Assembly (NCBI GenBank): GCA_035545735.1
Contig: DASZXS010000073.1
Span: forward strand, 1-64,000
Length of the DNA: 64,000 nucleotides
Reading direction: 5' to 3'
Source of the DNA: JAJYKC01 sp035545735
GTDB taxonomy: Bacteria > Acidobacteriota > Terriglobia > Bryobacterales > Bryobacteraceae
Shown here: positions 1-8,379 of the stretch, one piece after another
How positions within the stretch are numbered: position 1 is the first letter of the stretch
How the letters are laid out: each line of letters begins with the position of its first letter
The notes under the pieces: generated by a model
What the model saw: the letters and a program-made list of their open reading frames with translations, nothing else
What the model was told of the DNA's origin: nothing
The model's database searches: none
Position numbers and translations under genes: made by a program

Positions 1-1231
1 TCTCCAGGTCCGGCGCAGTCGCGACGCGCCCGCGATCGGGCCGGTAGTTGTCGTCCCACTGCAGACGAGGGACCACCCAATCGTTCATACCGATATCGAG
101 ATCGGAGAGCAGGAATACCGGGGTCTGGAATTGCTCGGCGAGATCGAAAGCGCGGACCGCAAAATCGAAGCATTCGGCCGGATTTGCGGGCAGCAGCAGG
201 ATATGGCGCGTATCGCCGTGCGACGCATAGGCGCATGTCAGCAAGTCGCCCTGCTGGGTGCGGGTCGGCATTCCGGTGGACGGCCCTACGCGCTGCACAT
301 CGATAATCACCGCGGGTATTTCGATGTAGTAAGCAAGACCGATCAACTCATTCATCAACGAAATGCCGGGCCCGGAAGTGGACGTGAAGGCGCGCGCGCC
401 GGCCCATCCGGCTCCGATCACCATACCGATGGCGGCAAGTTCATCCTCAGCCTGGACGATCATGCAATTGCGCTTGCCGGTTTCCGGATCGCGGCGATAC
501 TTCTCGCAGAAGCCGCGGAAGGCGTCCATCACGGACGTCGCGGGCGTGATTGGATACCATGCAGCCACCGTGGCGCCGGCGTAGAGGCATCCCAGCGCCG
601 TCGCGGTGTTGCCATCGATGAGAATTTTATCCTTGTTCTTCTCCAGATGCTCCAGGCGGAACGGAAGCGGACATTCAAAATGCTTCCGGGCATAATCGTA
701 CCCGAGGCGCAGCGCCGTCCGGTTGGAATCGCGCAGCGCCGGCTTTCGCGAGAACTTCTCCTCGAGCAGGCCTTCGACGATGTCCATGTCGATATCGAGC
801 GCGGCAATCAGCGCGCCGGCATAGGCGATATTCTTCATCAGAATCCGCTCGCGCGGCTCGTGGAATTGCGCGGTGCACATCTCGGCCAGCGGCACGCCGA
901 GAAAATGGACGTCGTCCCGCTTGAGCCCGGGGTCGAGCGGCCAACTCGAATCGTACAGAAGGTAGCCTCCCGCGCGGACTTCGCGAATATCGCGCGCGTA
1001 CGTCTGGGAGTTCATCGCCACCATCAGGTCGTAATCGAGGGACCGGGCTTGATACCCCTCGCCGCTTACGCGAATTTCGTACCAGGTGGGTAAACCTTGA
1101 ATATTGGAGGGAAACAGATTCTTGCCGGAAACGGGAATGCCCATGCGAAAGATGGCCTGCATGAGAAGACCGTTCGCACTTGCCGAACCTGTCCCGTTTA
1201 CGTTGGCTAACTTAACGGCGAAATCGTTCAC
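1..1231 (-). CDS. korA: 2-oxoacid:acceptor oxidoreductase, alpha subunit (KorA-like, gamma-alpha fusion), partial
   Basis: Likely oxidises a 2-oxoacid (2-oxoglutarate by family resemblance) to acyl-CoA with ferredoxin as electron acceptor, in the cytoplasm with a TPP-binding beta subunit expected beyond the left edge. Reading the minus strand gives an open frame of about 410 codons that leaves the window. Its N-terminus (NDFAVKLANVNGTGSASANG) is the gamma-type domain. After about 200 residues comes the pyrimidine-binding alpha domain with YPITPATSVMDAF, TSTSGPGISLMNE and a VGPSTGMPTRTQQGD stretch typical of KorA. The GTG start at 1231 overlaps the TGA of the upstream FAD oxidoreductase (GTGA), so the two are probably translationally coupled. 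An upstream in-frame GTG at 1255 is possible but gives a poorer N-terminus. The substrate is inferred only. Confidence 0.88.
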   Translation of the reverse strand, partial: MNDFAVKLANVNGTGSASANGLLMQAIFRMGIPVSGKNLFPSNIQGLPTWYEIRVSGEGYQARSLDYDLMVAMNSQTYARDIREVRAGGYLLYDSSWPLDPGLKRDDVHFLGVPLAEMCTAQFHEPRERILMKNIAYAGALIAALDIDMDIVEGLLEEKFSRKPALRDSNRTALRLGYDYARKHFECPLPFRLEHLEKNKDKILIDGNTATALGCLYAGATVAAWYPITPATSVMDAFRGFCEKYRRDPETGKRNCMIVQAEDELAAIGMVIGAGWAGARAFTSTSGPGISLMNELIGLAYYIEIPAVIIDVQRVGPSTGMPTRTQQGDLLTCAYASHGDTRHILLLPANPAECFDFAVRAFDLAEQFQTPVFLLSDLDIGMNDWVVPRLQWDDNYRPDRGRVATAPDLE

Positions 1232-3015
1232 GCCGGGACGGAAGACTTGATGCACTCGGATGTTCCTGCGTAGGAGATAAAAAGCTCAAATTTTTGCATG
1301 TCCCACGCGGCGGTGGGACAACGCTCGGCACAAAGGCCGCAGTGGACGCAAAGGTCCTCGTCCTTGGCCATAATGCGCGCGGTCTGCGGAAGCGGGTCGG
1401 AGACGTACAGGTCCTGGGTGAGATTCAATGCCGGCGCGGAGAGACGAGACCGCAGATCTTCCTCGCTTCCGTTGCCGGTGATGGTGAGGCACTGCACGGG
1501 GCAAATGTCGATACACGCGTCGCACTCGATGCAACGCCTCGCCGTGAAGACGGTTTCGATATCGCAGTTGAGACAGCGCTGCACTTCGCGCGCGGTCTGC
1601 TCGGCGTCAAAGCCAAGCTCCACTTCCACGTTGAGTTGGCGGAATCGTTCAGCCAGGTCAACGTGCTTCATTTTTTGACGGGAGGCGGGGTTGTAGTCGT
1701 TGTGGTAGCTCCACTCGCTCAGGCCCATCTTCTGGCTCACCAGATTCATCCCGCGGGGCGGGCGTTCCTGAACCGCGATGCCACTGCAGTGGTTGTGAAT
1801 GGAGATTGCAGCCTGGTGGCCATGCTCCACGGCCCAGATGATATTCTTCGGCCCCCAGGCCGCGTCGCCTCCAAAAAAGACTCCGGGCAGCGTCGATAAG
1901 CCGGTGATCTCCTCGACTTTGGGCTGGCCCCACTGGTCGAACTCGAGTCCCAGGTCGCGCTCGATCCAGGGGAACGAGTTTTCCTGGCCGATCGCGAGAA
2001 TCACGTCGTCCGCCGGGAGCAAGACCGTCTCGATAACGCGCGATCTTTTCGCCTCCGCGTCCCATTCGAGCTTGTCGAATTCCATCCCGCGCAACCGGCC
2101 GTTTTCAATTACGAAACGCTTGGGCGCATAGTTGATCAGGATCTCGACGCCCTCTTCCTCGGCATCGTCCAGCTCCCACGGGGAAGCTTTAAAAAAGGCC
2201 CGCGGGCGGCGGGCCATCACCTTAATTTCCCTGCCGCCCAGACGGCGCGAGGAGCGGCAGCAATCCATGGCGGTGTTGCCCACTCCGATGATGAGCACTT
2301 TCTCGCCGATGGAGTCGATGTGGCCAAACGCCACCGATTCCAGCCAGTCGATTCCGATATGAATGCGGTCCGTTTCATGACGGCCCGGGAGATCCAAATC
2401 CTTACCGCGCGGCGCGCCGCTGCCCACGAAAATGGCGTCGTAGCCTTCCTCGAGCAAGGCCTTCATGCTTTCAACGGGCGTGCCGTACCGGATGTCCACG
2501 CCCATGTTCAGGATCACTTCGACCTCTTCGCTCAGCACCTTCTCGGGAAGCCGGAACGCGGGGATGTTCGATCGCATCAGCCCACCGGGCTTGTCGAGCT
2601 TCTCGAACATCACCACCTCGTAGCCCAGGGGAAGAAGATCGTTCGCCACCGTTAGCGAGGCCGGCCCGGCTCCGACGCAGGCGATGCGCTTTCCGTTTTT
2701 CCTTTTCGGAATTTTGGGCAGGAATTCCGAAATGTCGTCCCGCAAATCGGCGGCAACGCGCTTCAGCCGGCAGATTGCCACCGGCTTCCCGTCCACCCGT
2801 TCGCGCCGGCAGGCAGGCTCGCAGGGCCGGTCGCAGGTGCGGCCCAGAATTGCCGGGAACACGTTCGATTGCCGGTTAATCATGTACGCGCCGGTATAGT
2901 CACCCTGCGCGATAAGGCGAATGTATTGAGGAACATTCGTATGAGCCGGACACGCCCATTGGCAGTCCACTACCTTATGGAAGTAGTCCGGGTTTGAGAT
3001 GTCGGTGGTTTTCAC
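1228..3015 (-). CDS. GltD-like FAD/NAD(P)-dependent oxidoreductase with N- and C-terminal Fe-S domains
   Basis: A 595-residue flavoprotein that probably moves electrons between NAD(P)H and the ferredoxin used by the adjoining 2-oxoacid oxidoreductase. The N-terminal domain has the cysteines of the glutamate-synthase small-subunit [4Fe-4S] module (C18, C22, C61, C65, C69). An FAD dinucleotide motif GAGPAS lies near residues 115-120, and a second Rossmann motif (GVGNTAMDCCRSSRRLGG) would bind NAD(P)H. Two ferredoxin motifs at the C-terminus (CIECDACIDICP and CVHCGLCAERCP) are absent from ordinary GltD, which ends about 100 residues earlier. GTG start, preceded by AAGGACGGC. It overlaps korA by 4 bases. 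A glutamate synthase role is less likely because no large subunit is nearby. Confidence 0.88.
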   Translation of the reverse strand: MKTTDISNPDYFHKVVDCQWACPAHTNVPQYIRLIAQGDYTGAYMINRQSNVFPAILGRTCDRPCEPACRRERVDGKPVAICRLKRVAADLRDDISEFLPKIPKRKNGKRIACVGAGPASLTVANDLLPLGYEVVMFEKLDKPGGLMRSNIPAFRLPEKVLSEEVEVILNMGVDIRYGTPVESMKALLEEGYDAIFVGSGAPRGKDLDLPGRHETDRIHIGIDWLESVAFGHIDSIGEKVLIIGVGNTAMDCCRSSRRLGGREIKVMARRPRAFFKASPWELDDAEEEGVEILINYAPKRFVIENGRLRGMEFDKLEWDAEAKRSRVIETVLLPADDVILAIGQENSFPWIERDLGLEFDQWGQPKVEEITGLSTLPGVFFGGDAAWGPKNIIWAVEHGHQAAISIHNHCSGIAVQERPPRGMNLVSQKMGLSEWSYHNDYNPASRQKMKHVDLAERFRQLNVEVELGFDAEQTAREVQRCLNCDIETVFTARRCIECDACIDICPVQCLTITGNGSEEDLRSRLSAPALNLTQDLYVSDPLPQTARIMAKDEDLCVHCGLCAERCPTAAWDMQKFELFISYAGTSECIKSSVPA

Positions 3016-3058
3016 GCCGTCCTTCTATGAAAGCAACACGACATATTCTAACAATGTA

Positions 3059-3113
3059 TGGGGGCCCTTTTGGGGCTGTTTGCCACAAATGGCGAGTCAC
3101 AAAGCGGCCCCCA
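3059..3113 (-). other. Long inverted repeat in the leader of the oxidoreductase operon
   Basis: Arms TGGGGGCC (3059-3066) and GGCCCCCA (3106-3113) are perfectly complementary. The intervening 39 bases hold a second small stem, GCCA-caaa-TGGC, at 3082-3093. The element sits between the end of the CbiX-like gene (3156) and the GTG of the FAD oxidoreductase (3015) and would be transcribed in the leader of the latter. There is no T-run on the minus strand, so a simple intrinsic terminator is unlikely. A structured leader or processing site is possible; no known riboswitch class was recognised. Confidence 0.35.
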
Positions 3114-3155
3114 CAAGAACGCCAGGGACTTTATTAAGGAGAACGGCTCAAGCGG

Positions 3156-4067
3156 TCAGTCGGCTTTCTCCGCCCGCGCCATCGCCAGAACCCACGCAGC
3201 GATGCGCGCATCGGGTAGTAGCGCCTGAGATGGCATCTTGTACTGTAAGCCTTCCAACCGCTTTCGTATCCCGCGCTCGATGCCTCCATATGACAGCAGT
3301 AGCGGAGTGATAAGCACTGTCTTTCCTTCCGCGTTCAGCCGTTGCACCCGGGCGCGCAATTCCCGGGTTGCCGCATTGCGAACCGGTTCTTCGGCATCAT
3401 CCCGGACGGTGAGATATTCAATTCCGGCGTAAACGGAAGATTCCGCCATCGCGGTGGCGATAATCTTCATGTCGGCCAGCCACTGCCGGTTCGCCTCGTC
3501 GTCCACCGGGCCATGCGCCACCAGCAGAATTTCTTCCCGCGCGGGGTCCAGGCTGATGGACTTGGCGCGATCCAAGAGTATGGACGTTACTGTCCTGTGA
3601 TGGTTAAGAGCCTCCGTCATGTGGATCGGCGCCGAGGAGACGACCGGCTTGCTGTTCTCAGCTACAGCCGAGGGGTCCATTGCGTGGTGCGCGGAGTGGT
3701 TGGAGTGATCCATCGCGGCGAATATTCTTAAATCCTCCGGCGCGTTCGTGCGCGCTCCCAGAAGGTAAGCAATGCTATCCAGTACGGAACTGTGCGAGCT
3801 GACGAACAGAGGCACAGCCTCAATCTCCGTCACCCCGCGCGTTGTGAGCTTGTTCACAGCTTCCTGCATCGTCCGCCGCGTCGCCATTCCAAACGCAACC
3901 TCGGTAGGCATAACCTTGTCGGTAGCCTTTGCGATTTCAAGCACCGCGCCGTTCCAATTGGGGTCCCCGCCATGGGCGAGTAGAAGAATGCCCGGCTGCG
4001 CCGCAAATAAGGGCGCAAGAAAAACAGGGCAGGTGAAGATTAGGGGTCGTAGCATTCGCATGTGCAT
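3156..4067 (-). CDS. Exported CbiX/sirohydrochlorin-chelatase-like protein with His-rich insert
   Basis: A 303-residue two-domain protein of the CbiX/SirB chelatase fold. The N-terminus (MLRPLIFTCPVFLAPLFAA) looks like a signal peptide, so it probably acts in the periplasm, unlike cytoplasmic CbiX enzymes. The first half has LLLAHGGD (H32) and a VSSHSS motif near residues 90-94. The second half repeats the pattern with LLVAHG (H185). Between the halves, near residues 119-133, is a histidine-rich linker (MDHSNHSAHHAMDPS) suited to metal binding. Its ATG overlaps the stop of the TonB receptor (TAATG), so the two are coupled and probably handle the same metal or metal-tetrapyrrole. No other cobalamin or siroheme genes are visible, so metal binding or delivery may be likelier than tetrapyrrole synthesis (inference). 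Confidence 0.75.
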   Translation of the reverse strand: MHMRMLRPLIFTCPVFLAPLFAAQPGILLLAHGGDPNWNGAVLEIAKATDKVMPTEVAFGMATRRTMQEAVNKLTTRGVTEIEAVPLFVSSHSSVLDSIAYLLGARTNAPEDLRIFAAMDHSNHSAHHAMDPSAVAENSKPVVSSAPIHMTEALNHHRTVTSILLDRAKSISLDPAREEILLVAHGPVDDEANRQWLADMKIIATAMAESSVYAGIEYLTVRDDAEEPVRNAATRELRARVQRLNAEGKTVLITPLLLSYGGIERGIRKRLEGLQYKMPSQALLPDARIAAWVLAMARAEKAD

Positions 4068-6340
4068 TAATCCTTATTCCATTGCCACCGCATCCCGAGA
4101 CGCCATGTCCTGCCGTAATCGGCGCGGTAATACGTCGGCTGCGGCCGCATGAGATTTTGGTCGGTGCTGTTGAAGAGGTTGTCGAGTGCGCCGAACATCT
4201 GCAAGCCTCCGGGAAGAGTTTTTGAGGCATAGAAGTTCCAGAGGGCGTAGCCATACTCCATACCTGGAGGCCCGCTTCGCAGGGAGACCACCGGCGCCGT
4301 GCTGAAGAATGTCCCTCTCAGGTTGGTTGTGATACCGGTTCGCGAGGAAGAATATGCGGCTTGAAACGAACCCTGGTGGCGGAAACGAAACGAGAGGAAT
4401 TGCCCGCTGTTTTCATCCACGGCCTGAAGGTAAGCGTAGGCACCGCGAAGAGCAAAATTACGGAATGGGGACACCTCCACTCCCGTTTCCAGCCCTTCGG
4501 TGAAAACCTGGCCGCGATTAACCTTCAGAAAGGTGAACAGGCCGGGAATCGCCTGATAAGACGCCGGAATCTGATACATCTCAAACAATTGCGCCAGTTC
4601 GGCCGAAGTTTGTGGAAAACCGGCCTGGCCGGTTTCAATCAGATTGCGAATGTCGTTCCGGAATAAATCGAACGTCAGCCTCACCCGGTCGAACCGATAG
4701 GTCATCCCGGTCGAGAAACTGCGCGACGTCTCCGGCTCCAGATTAGGATTCCCAATGACCTGATAACCGCTCTCCGGGTGCAGGTAGTGGTAGTAAAGTT
4801 CGCCTACAGTGGGAGCGCGAAAACCACGGCCAAAAGAGCCCCGCAGCAAAAGGCGTGGAGTCAGTCTCACCAAAAGGCCCAGCTTCGGAACCGCATAAAC
4901 ACCGAACATGGAATTGTTAGTGATGCGGCCTCCCAGCGTCAGGGTGACGCGGGGACCGAGTTGAAGCCGGTCCTGCAGCCAATAGTCGGCCGTGGTCACC
5001 TGCTGTCCCCGGTCGTCTCCGACCAGGCGATTCACGCCCTTATACCGATCCTGCGTCCATTCGACCCCTCCCTGCAGAAGCTGCCACGCGCCCACCTGCT
5101 GGATCAGACTGCTGTCCAAACGCTGATATCGTTCACTCAAGCTCCCGGCGACCGCGACAGGCGGCGGACCGGCGCTAATGTCGAGATCGCTTTCGTCATA
5201 GCGAGCCAGGTAGCCGCGGGTCTGGAAGGTAGTGGAAGGGGAAAGGACGAAGTCTCCGGTCAGCGCGTAGCCTTGCGTGCTGTTGTTACTGGTGGCCTGC
5301 GCCAGTCCCGTCTCGGTAAAGTTCTCGCCGGTCGCCCGGTTGTGGTAGCCGTCCCCCCGGAATGACAGGCGGGCTCGCGGCCCAAAAGTGTAGGACAATC
5401 GCGCGAGCCCGTCCTGGAAGGATGTGTCTGGCCCGACCGTGTTCGGACTCGCCGGAATGAGGCGAAAGGGGTCGACTTGTTGATGGGAACCGGAAAGGAA
5501 CAGGTTCAGGTTGTTCCATCGCGCGCCGAAAGAACCGCCACCGTCGATTGAGCCAAGCGAACCGCCGAGCAGATAAGCGTCGGCCTGCAGAGGATGAACG
5601 GCCTCCCGCGTAATCTGATTGATAACGCCGCCGATGGCATCGCTGCCGTACATGGTGGATGTCGCGCCTTTGACAACTTCGACCTGCTCGACACGGTTCG
5701 TGGGCTGCTCCGTGAGGTCGATGAGACCCTCTTTAATGCCGCGAGCGCCGATCAGGGGCAGGCCATCGCGTAGTACGGCAACCTGGCGCGAATCGACGCC
5801 GTTGATCTGTTCCCCTCCCTGCACCGCTGATCCCGTCTGAACGACGACACCCGGAATTTCGGCGAGAACATCCGACAGCCGGACAAAGCCGGTATCCAGG
5901 ATTTGAGAACGCGTGACAACGTCCACCTTCACCGGTGACTCGTCTTGCGCTTCCTCGATGCGCGAGGGGGAGACGACGGTCACCTGATCGTGCTTGGGTT
6001 CGAGCCCCAAGTGCAGCGTTGCGGTCAGAGTTTCCGGGCCGGATTTAAGCGTTACCACCATGCCTGCCTCACGGAGTCCGGCTTTGGAGGAGAGGATGCT
6101 AACGCGCCCCGGATTCAGCCCGTCGAATATGCAACTCCCGTCCTGGCCGGTATGCTGAAACGCGATGTCCGTCCCAGTCAGAGCGCTGCGTATTACGACG
6201 CGCGCGTCAGGCACTGGCAAGCGGGACTCATCCATTACTCTCACGGTGAGGCGCGCGTCCGCCGAAGTTTGAGAAAACGCCGCGGGTGCCCAAATTGGGA
6301 GTAAGGCACAGGCGGCAAGCAGCAGCCGGAGTTTCGGCAT
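4067..6340 (-). CDS. TonB-dependent outer-membrane receptor (siderophore/metal-chelate type)
   Basis: A 757-residue outer-membrane transporter. The start at 6340 is preferred over the longer open frame (6448) because it follows GAGGAAAGG and begins a clean signal peptide (MPKLRLLLAACALLPIWAPA). Next come a carboxypeptidase-regulatory-like beta domain, a plug containing VTVVSPSRIEEAQDESP, GGEQINGVDSRQVAVLRDG and VEVVKGATSTMYGSDAIGGV, and a 22-strand-type barrel ending in WRLGMRWQW plus three residues. The plug is of the classical BtuB/FepA kind, unlike the Oar-like receptor at 10636. The downstream CbiX-like gene overlaps its stop codon. The upstream region carries a promoter covered by an Rrf2/IscR-like palindrome and a Fur-like motif, so metal-dependent control is likely. 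Substrate unknown. Confidence 0.9.
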   Translation of the reverse strand: MPKLRLLLAACALLPIWAPAAFSQTSADARLTVRVMDESRLPVPDARVVIRSALTGTDIAFQHTGQDGSCIFDGLNPGRVSILSSKAGLREAGMVVTLKSGPETLTATLHLGLEPKHDQVTVVSPSRIEEAQDESPVKVDVVTRSQILDTGFVRLSDVLAEIPGVVVQTGSAVQGGEQINGVDSRQVAVLRDGLPLIGARGIKEGLIDLTEQPTNRVEQVEVVKGATSTMYGSDAIGGVINQITREAVHPLQADAYLLGGSLGSIDGGGSFGARWNNLNLFLSGSHQQVDPFRLIPASPNTVGPDTSFQDGLARLSYTFGPRARLSFRGDGYHNRATGENFTETGLAQATSNNSTQGYALTGDFVLSPSTTFQTRGYLARYDESDLDISAGPPPVAVAGSLSERYQRLDSSLIQQVGAWQLLQGGVEWTQDRYKGVNRLVGDDRGQQVTTADYWLQDRLQLGPRVTLTLGGRITNNSMFGVYAVPKLGLLVRLTPRLLLRGSFGRGFRAPTVGELYYHYLHPESGYQVIGNPNLEPETSRSFSTGMTYRFDRVRLTFDLFRNDIRNLIETGQAGFPQTSAELAQLFEMYQIPASYQAIPGLFTFLKVNRGQVFTEGLETGVEVSPFRNFALRGAYAYLQAVDENSGQFLSFRFRHQGSFQAAYSSSRTGITTNLRGTFFSTAPVVSLRSGPPGMEYGYALWNFYASKTLPGGLQMFGALDNLFNSTDQNLMRPQPTYYRADYGRTWRLGMRWQWNKD

Positions 6341-6505
6341 AGTTCGATCCCTTTCCTCGTGTCGGAACGGAAGCGAAACGCCTACAATGGGTAGGTCGGC
6401 TGCCGTTCCGGTTGTCGATCCTTGAGGGACTCTCCGGGGCTTCGCCAAAAGTAATCCGGCGAGTTCCTCATCAAAATATTCCTACCGCCCGAAGCTCTTC
6501 GAGCA

Positions 6506-6520
6506 GCAAATGAGTTGCAA
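6506..6520 (-). promoter_or_regulatory. Fur-box-like motif at the TonB receptor transcription start
   Basis: On the minus strand the sequence reads TTGCAACTCATTTGC, a hyphenated palindrome (GCAA...TTGC). The CTCATTTGC half matches half-sites seen in Fur boxes of siderophore receptors in other Gram-negative bacteria. It lies just downstream of the predicted -10, where a bound repressor would block initiation. Recognition is by motif likeness only. Confidence 0.4.
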
Positions 6521-6529
6521 CAAGGAAGA

Positions 6530-6558
6530 CTATAACATATCGGACTAATGAGGTCCAA
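6530..6558 (-). promoter_or_regulatory. Sigma-70-type promoter of the TonB/CbiX operon
   Basis: On the minus strand TTGGAC (6558-6553) and TTATAG (6535-6530) are separated by exactly 17 bases. Transcription would begin near 6523 and leave a leader of about 180 nucleotides before the ATG at 6340. No cobalamin-riboswitch box was recognised in that leader. Confidence 0.55.
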
Positions 6559-6561
6559 TAT
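6537..6561. promoter_or_regulatory. 25-bp palindrome resembling an Rrf2/IscR-family operator
   Basis: Outer arms ATAT and ATAT and inner arms GGAC and GTCC are symmetrically placed around a centre at 6549. The layout (ATA, then GAC, an AT-containing centre, GTC, then TAT) agrees at 18 of 25 positions, counted by eye, with the IscR type-1 consensus as I remember it. It covers the -35 and spacer of the TonB-receptor promoter, the expected place for a repressor. No Rrf2-family gene is in the window. Confidence 0.5.
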
Positions 6562-6594
6562 TTATTTTTAAGCCCTGTTGACGGGCGAGGGTAT

Positions 6595-8328
6595 CTAATT
6601 CCCGCGCTTTCCGGCCGAAACCGCGAGGTCGTGATTGACGCGGATGCGGCCGTCGATCATAACCAGGAGAGGCTGGATTTTGCGGATCTCGTCTTCCGGA
6701 CAATTTAAATAGTCCTTATCGATGACCACCAGGTCCGCCAGTTTGCCGGCCTCGATCGACCCTCTCTGAGACTCGGCGAAGTGGCGGTACGCGGCGCCGG
6801 TCGTGTACATCCGCAACGCCTCCGGACGGCCGATCTTTTCTTCCGCGTGGAGTGTCTCGCCCTGGCTATTGCGGCGCGTTACGGCAGTCCACATCCCGCG
6901 AAACGGATTGTAGGGGTTCACCGCGGCGTCCTTGTCGTGGCCGATCATGTGGTCGCTGCCGCCCGCGAGGACGATCCCCGCGTTCAGATAAGAGCGAAGG
7001 GGAAAGAAGTAGCGCATTCCGTTATAGCCAAATACCTTCGTGAGCGCGCCGGAGTCGAGTTCCAACCATGCGGACTGGACGTCGGCGAGGATGCCCAATC
7101 GCTTCATTCGCGCGATGGCTTCGGGGCTTTGAAAGCTGGCGTGAATCAGGTGGGACCGCGAGGGCCGGATCGGGTGTTCTCGATCCAGTGCTTCCATTGC
7201 ATCGAGGAATCCGTCCACCGCGCCGCCGCCCTGGGCGTGCGCCGATAGCTGCCAGTTGCGCTCGCGGGCGGTTCGCATAATGGCGAGCAGCTTGTCCGGA
7301 GACTCGAAGAGTTGTCCCCGGTCGTCCGGATTGGTCATGCCGTAGAGCTGCCGCCCGAAGGCGCCGTAGGGCGCGCGCTGGTAGGCCGTCCCGATGGTCA
7401 TGCCGCCGTCGACATTGATCTTGAACGCCCCGAAACGCAGCCACTCGTCCCCGGTTCCGGTGGTGGCGTGGGAGGATCGAATCTCGCGCTGAAGCACGTC
7501 GAGCGGTTTGGATGCGTCGTGCCACCACGTCATCGTCACGCGGAGGGGCAGGCGGTTTTGCGCCTTCAGCAGCCGGTATATGTGGATCTCCTCGTCCTGC
7601 ACCGCGCCGTCGCCGATGGAGGTAAGGCCGGCCGCGACATACCGGTTCAGCATATCCTCCAGGGCTTGTAGTTTCTCCTGCTCTGAGAACTCCGCCGACG
7701 AATCCAGACCTTTCAGCAGTCCGCGAGCGTTTTTCAGAATGCCATTTGGCTCTCCGGCGGCATCGTAAAGGATCTCGCCGCGCGGGGGGTTGGGCGTACC
7801 GCGGGTGATTCCGCTCAGTTTCAGTCCGAGAGAGTTGACCACCAGGACATAGCTCGCATCGAACATGACCGGATGTTCAGTATCGACATCCAGGACATGG
7901 CGGTCCGGCATCCGCGTCTCCCGGAGACGCGTCGGAAATGTGCGGGGAACCACGATCCATTTCCCCTTGGGAGTTTTCGCCGCCTGACTGCGGATATAAC
8001 CCTGAATCGCCGCGAAGGAGTTCAGCGCGGGGATAGGCGCGCGAAACTCGCTCAGCGCCGCTTCGAGGGGATGCATGTGGCTATCGAACAGACCGGGCAG
8101 CACCGTCCGGCCTTCCAGATCGATCAGGCGTGTGTGTGCGCCGCGCTGGGAAGCGAGAATGCTGGTGTCCGCGCCCGTGGCAACAATCCGGTTTCCGCGG
8201 ATCGCTACGGCCTGCCGGATAGAGAACGCCTTATCCACAGTGATGATCTTGCCGTGAAATAAGATGAGGTCTGCGTCCGCGGCGCAAAGAGGCAGAAAAC
8301 CTGTCAGGAAGAGTAGCAGGAGTCTCAT
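6595..8328 (-). CDS. Exported amidohydrolase, YtcJ-like (PF07969 type)
   Basis: A 577-residue metal-dependent hydrolase of the YtcJ-like amidohydrolase family. The N-terminus MRLLLLFLTGFLPLCAADA is a signal peptide, so it acts in the envelope. The family beta-sandwich start (DLILFHGKIITVDKAF) is followed by GLFDSHMHP (H84, H86, metal ligands), a second metal region HAQGGGAVDG, and the family signature GGSDHMIGHDKDAAVNPYNP near the C-terminus, where Asp is the usual catalytic residue. Length is normal. The start follows GTAAGGATTCGC. It stands alone: the TonB operon begins more than 250 bp downstream and the next gene upstream is a glycosyltransferase. The substrate, probably an amide or cyclic amide, cannot be read from sequence. 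Confidence 0.88.
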   Translation of the reverse strand: MRLLLLFLTGFLPLCAADADLILFHGKIITVDKAFSIRQAVAIRGNRIVATGADTSILASQRGAHTRLIDLEGRTVLPGLFDSHMHPLEAALSEFRAPIPALNSFAAIQGYIRSQAAKTPKGKWIVVPRTFPTRLRETRMPDRHVLDVDTEHPVMFDASYVLVVNSLGLKLSGITRGTPNPPRGEILYDAAGEPNGILKNARGLLKGLDSSAEFSEQEKLQALEDMLNRYVAAGLTSIGDGAVQDEEIHIYRLLKAQNRLPLRVTMTWWHDASKPLDVLQREIRSSHATTGTGDEWLRFGAFKINVDGGMTIGTAYQRAPYGAFGRQLYGMTNPDDRGQLFESPDKLLAIMRTARERNWQLSAHAQGGGAVDGFLDAMEALDREHPIRPSRSHLIHASFQSPEAIARMKRLGILADVQSAWLELDSGALTKVFGYNGMRYFFPLRSYLNAGIVLAGGSDHMIGHDKDAAVNPYNPFRGMWTAVTRRNSQGETLHAEEKIGRPEALRMYTTGAAYRHFAESQRGSIEAGKLADLVVIDKDYLNCPEDEIRKIQPLLVMIDGRIRVNHDLAVSAGKRGN

Positions 8329-8379
8329 GCGAATCCTTACTCTACTTGCGGGAATGAGCTATTTCAAGGGCGTGTTCAT

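Noticed and set aside
131..1093. Plus-strand open frame of 320 codons
   Set aside because: Antisense of the 2-oxoacid oxidoreductase alpha subunit, whose minus-strand frame has clear family motifs and runs off the edge.
6341..6523. Cobalamin riboswitch ahead of the TonB/CbiX operon
   Set aside because: The gene content suggested it and the leader is long, but the GCCACTG box and its paired elements are not recognisable.
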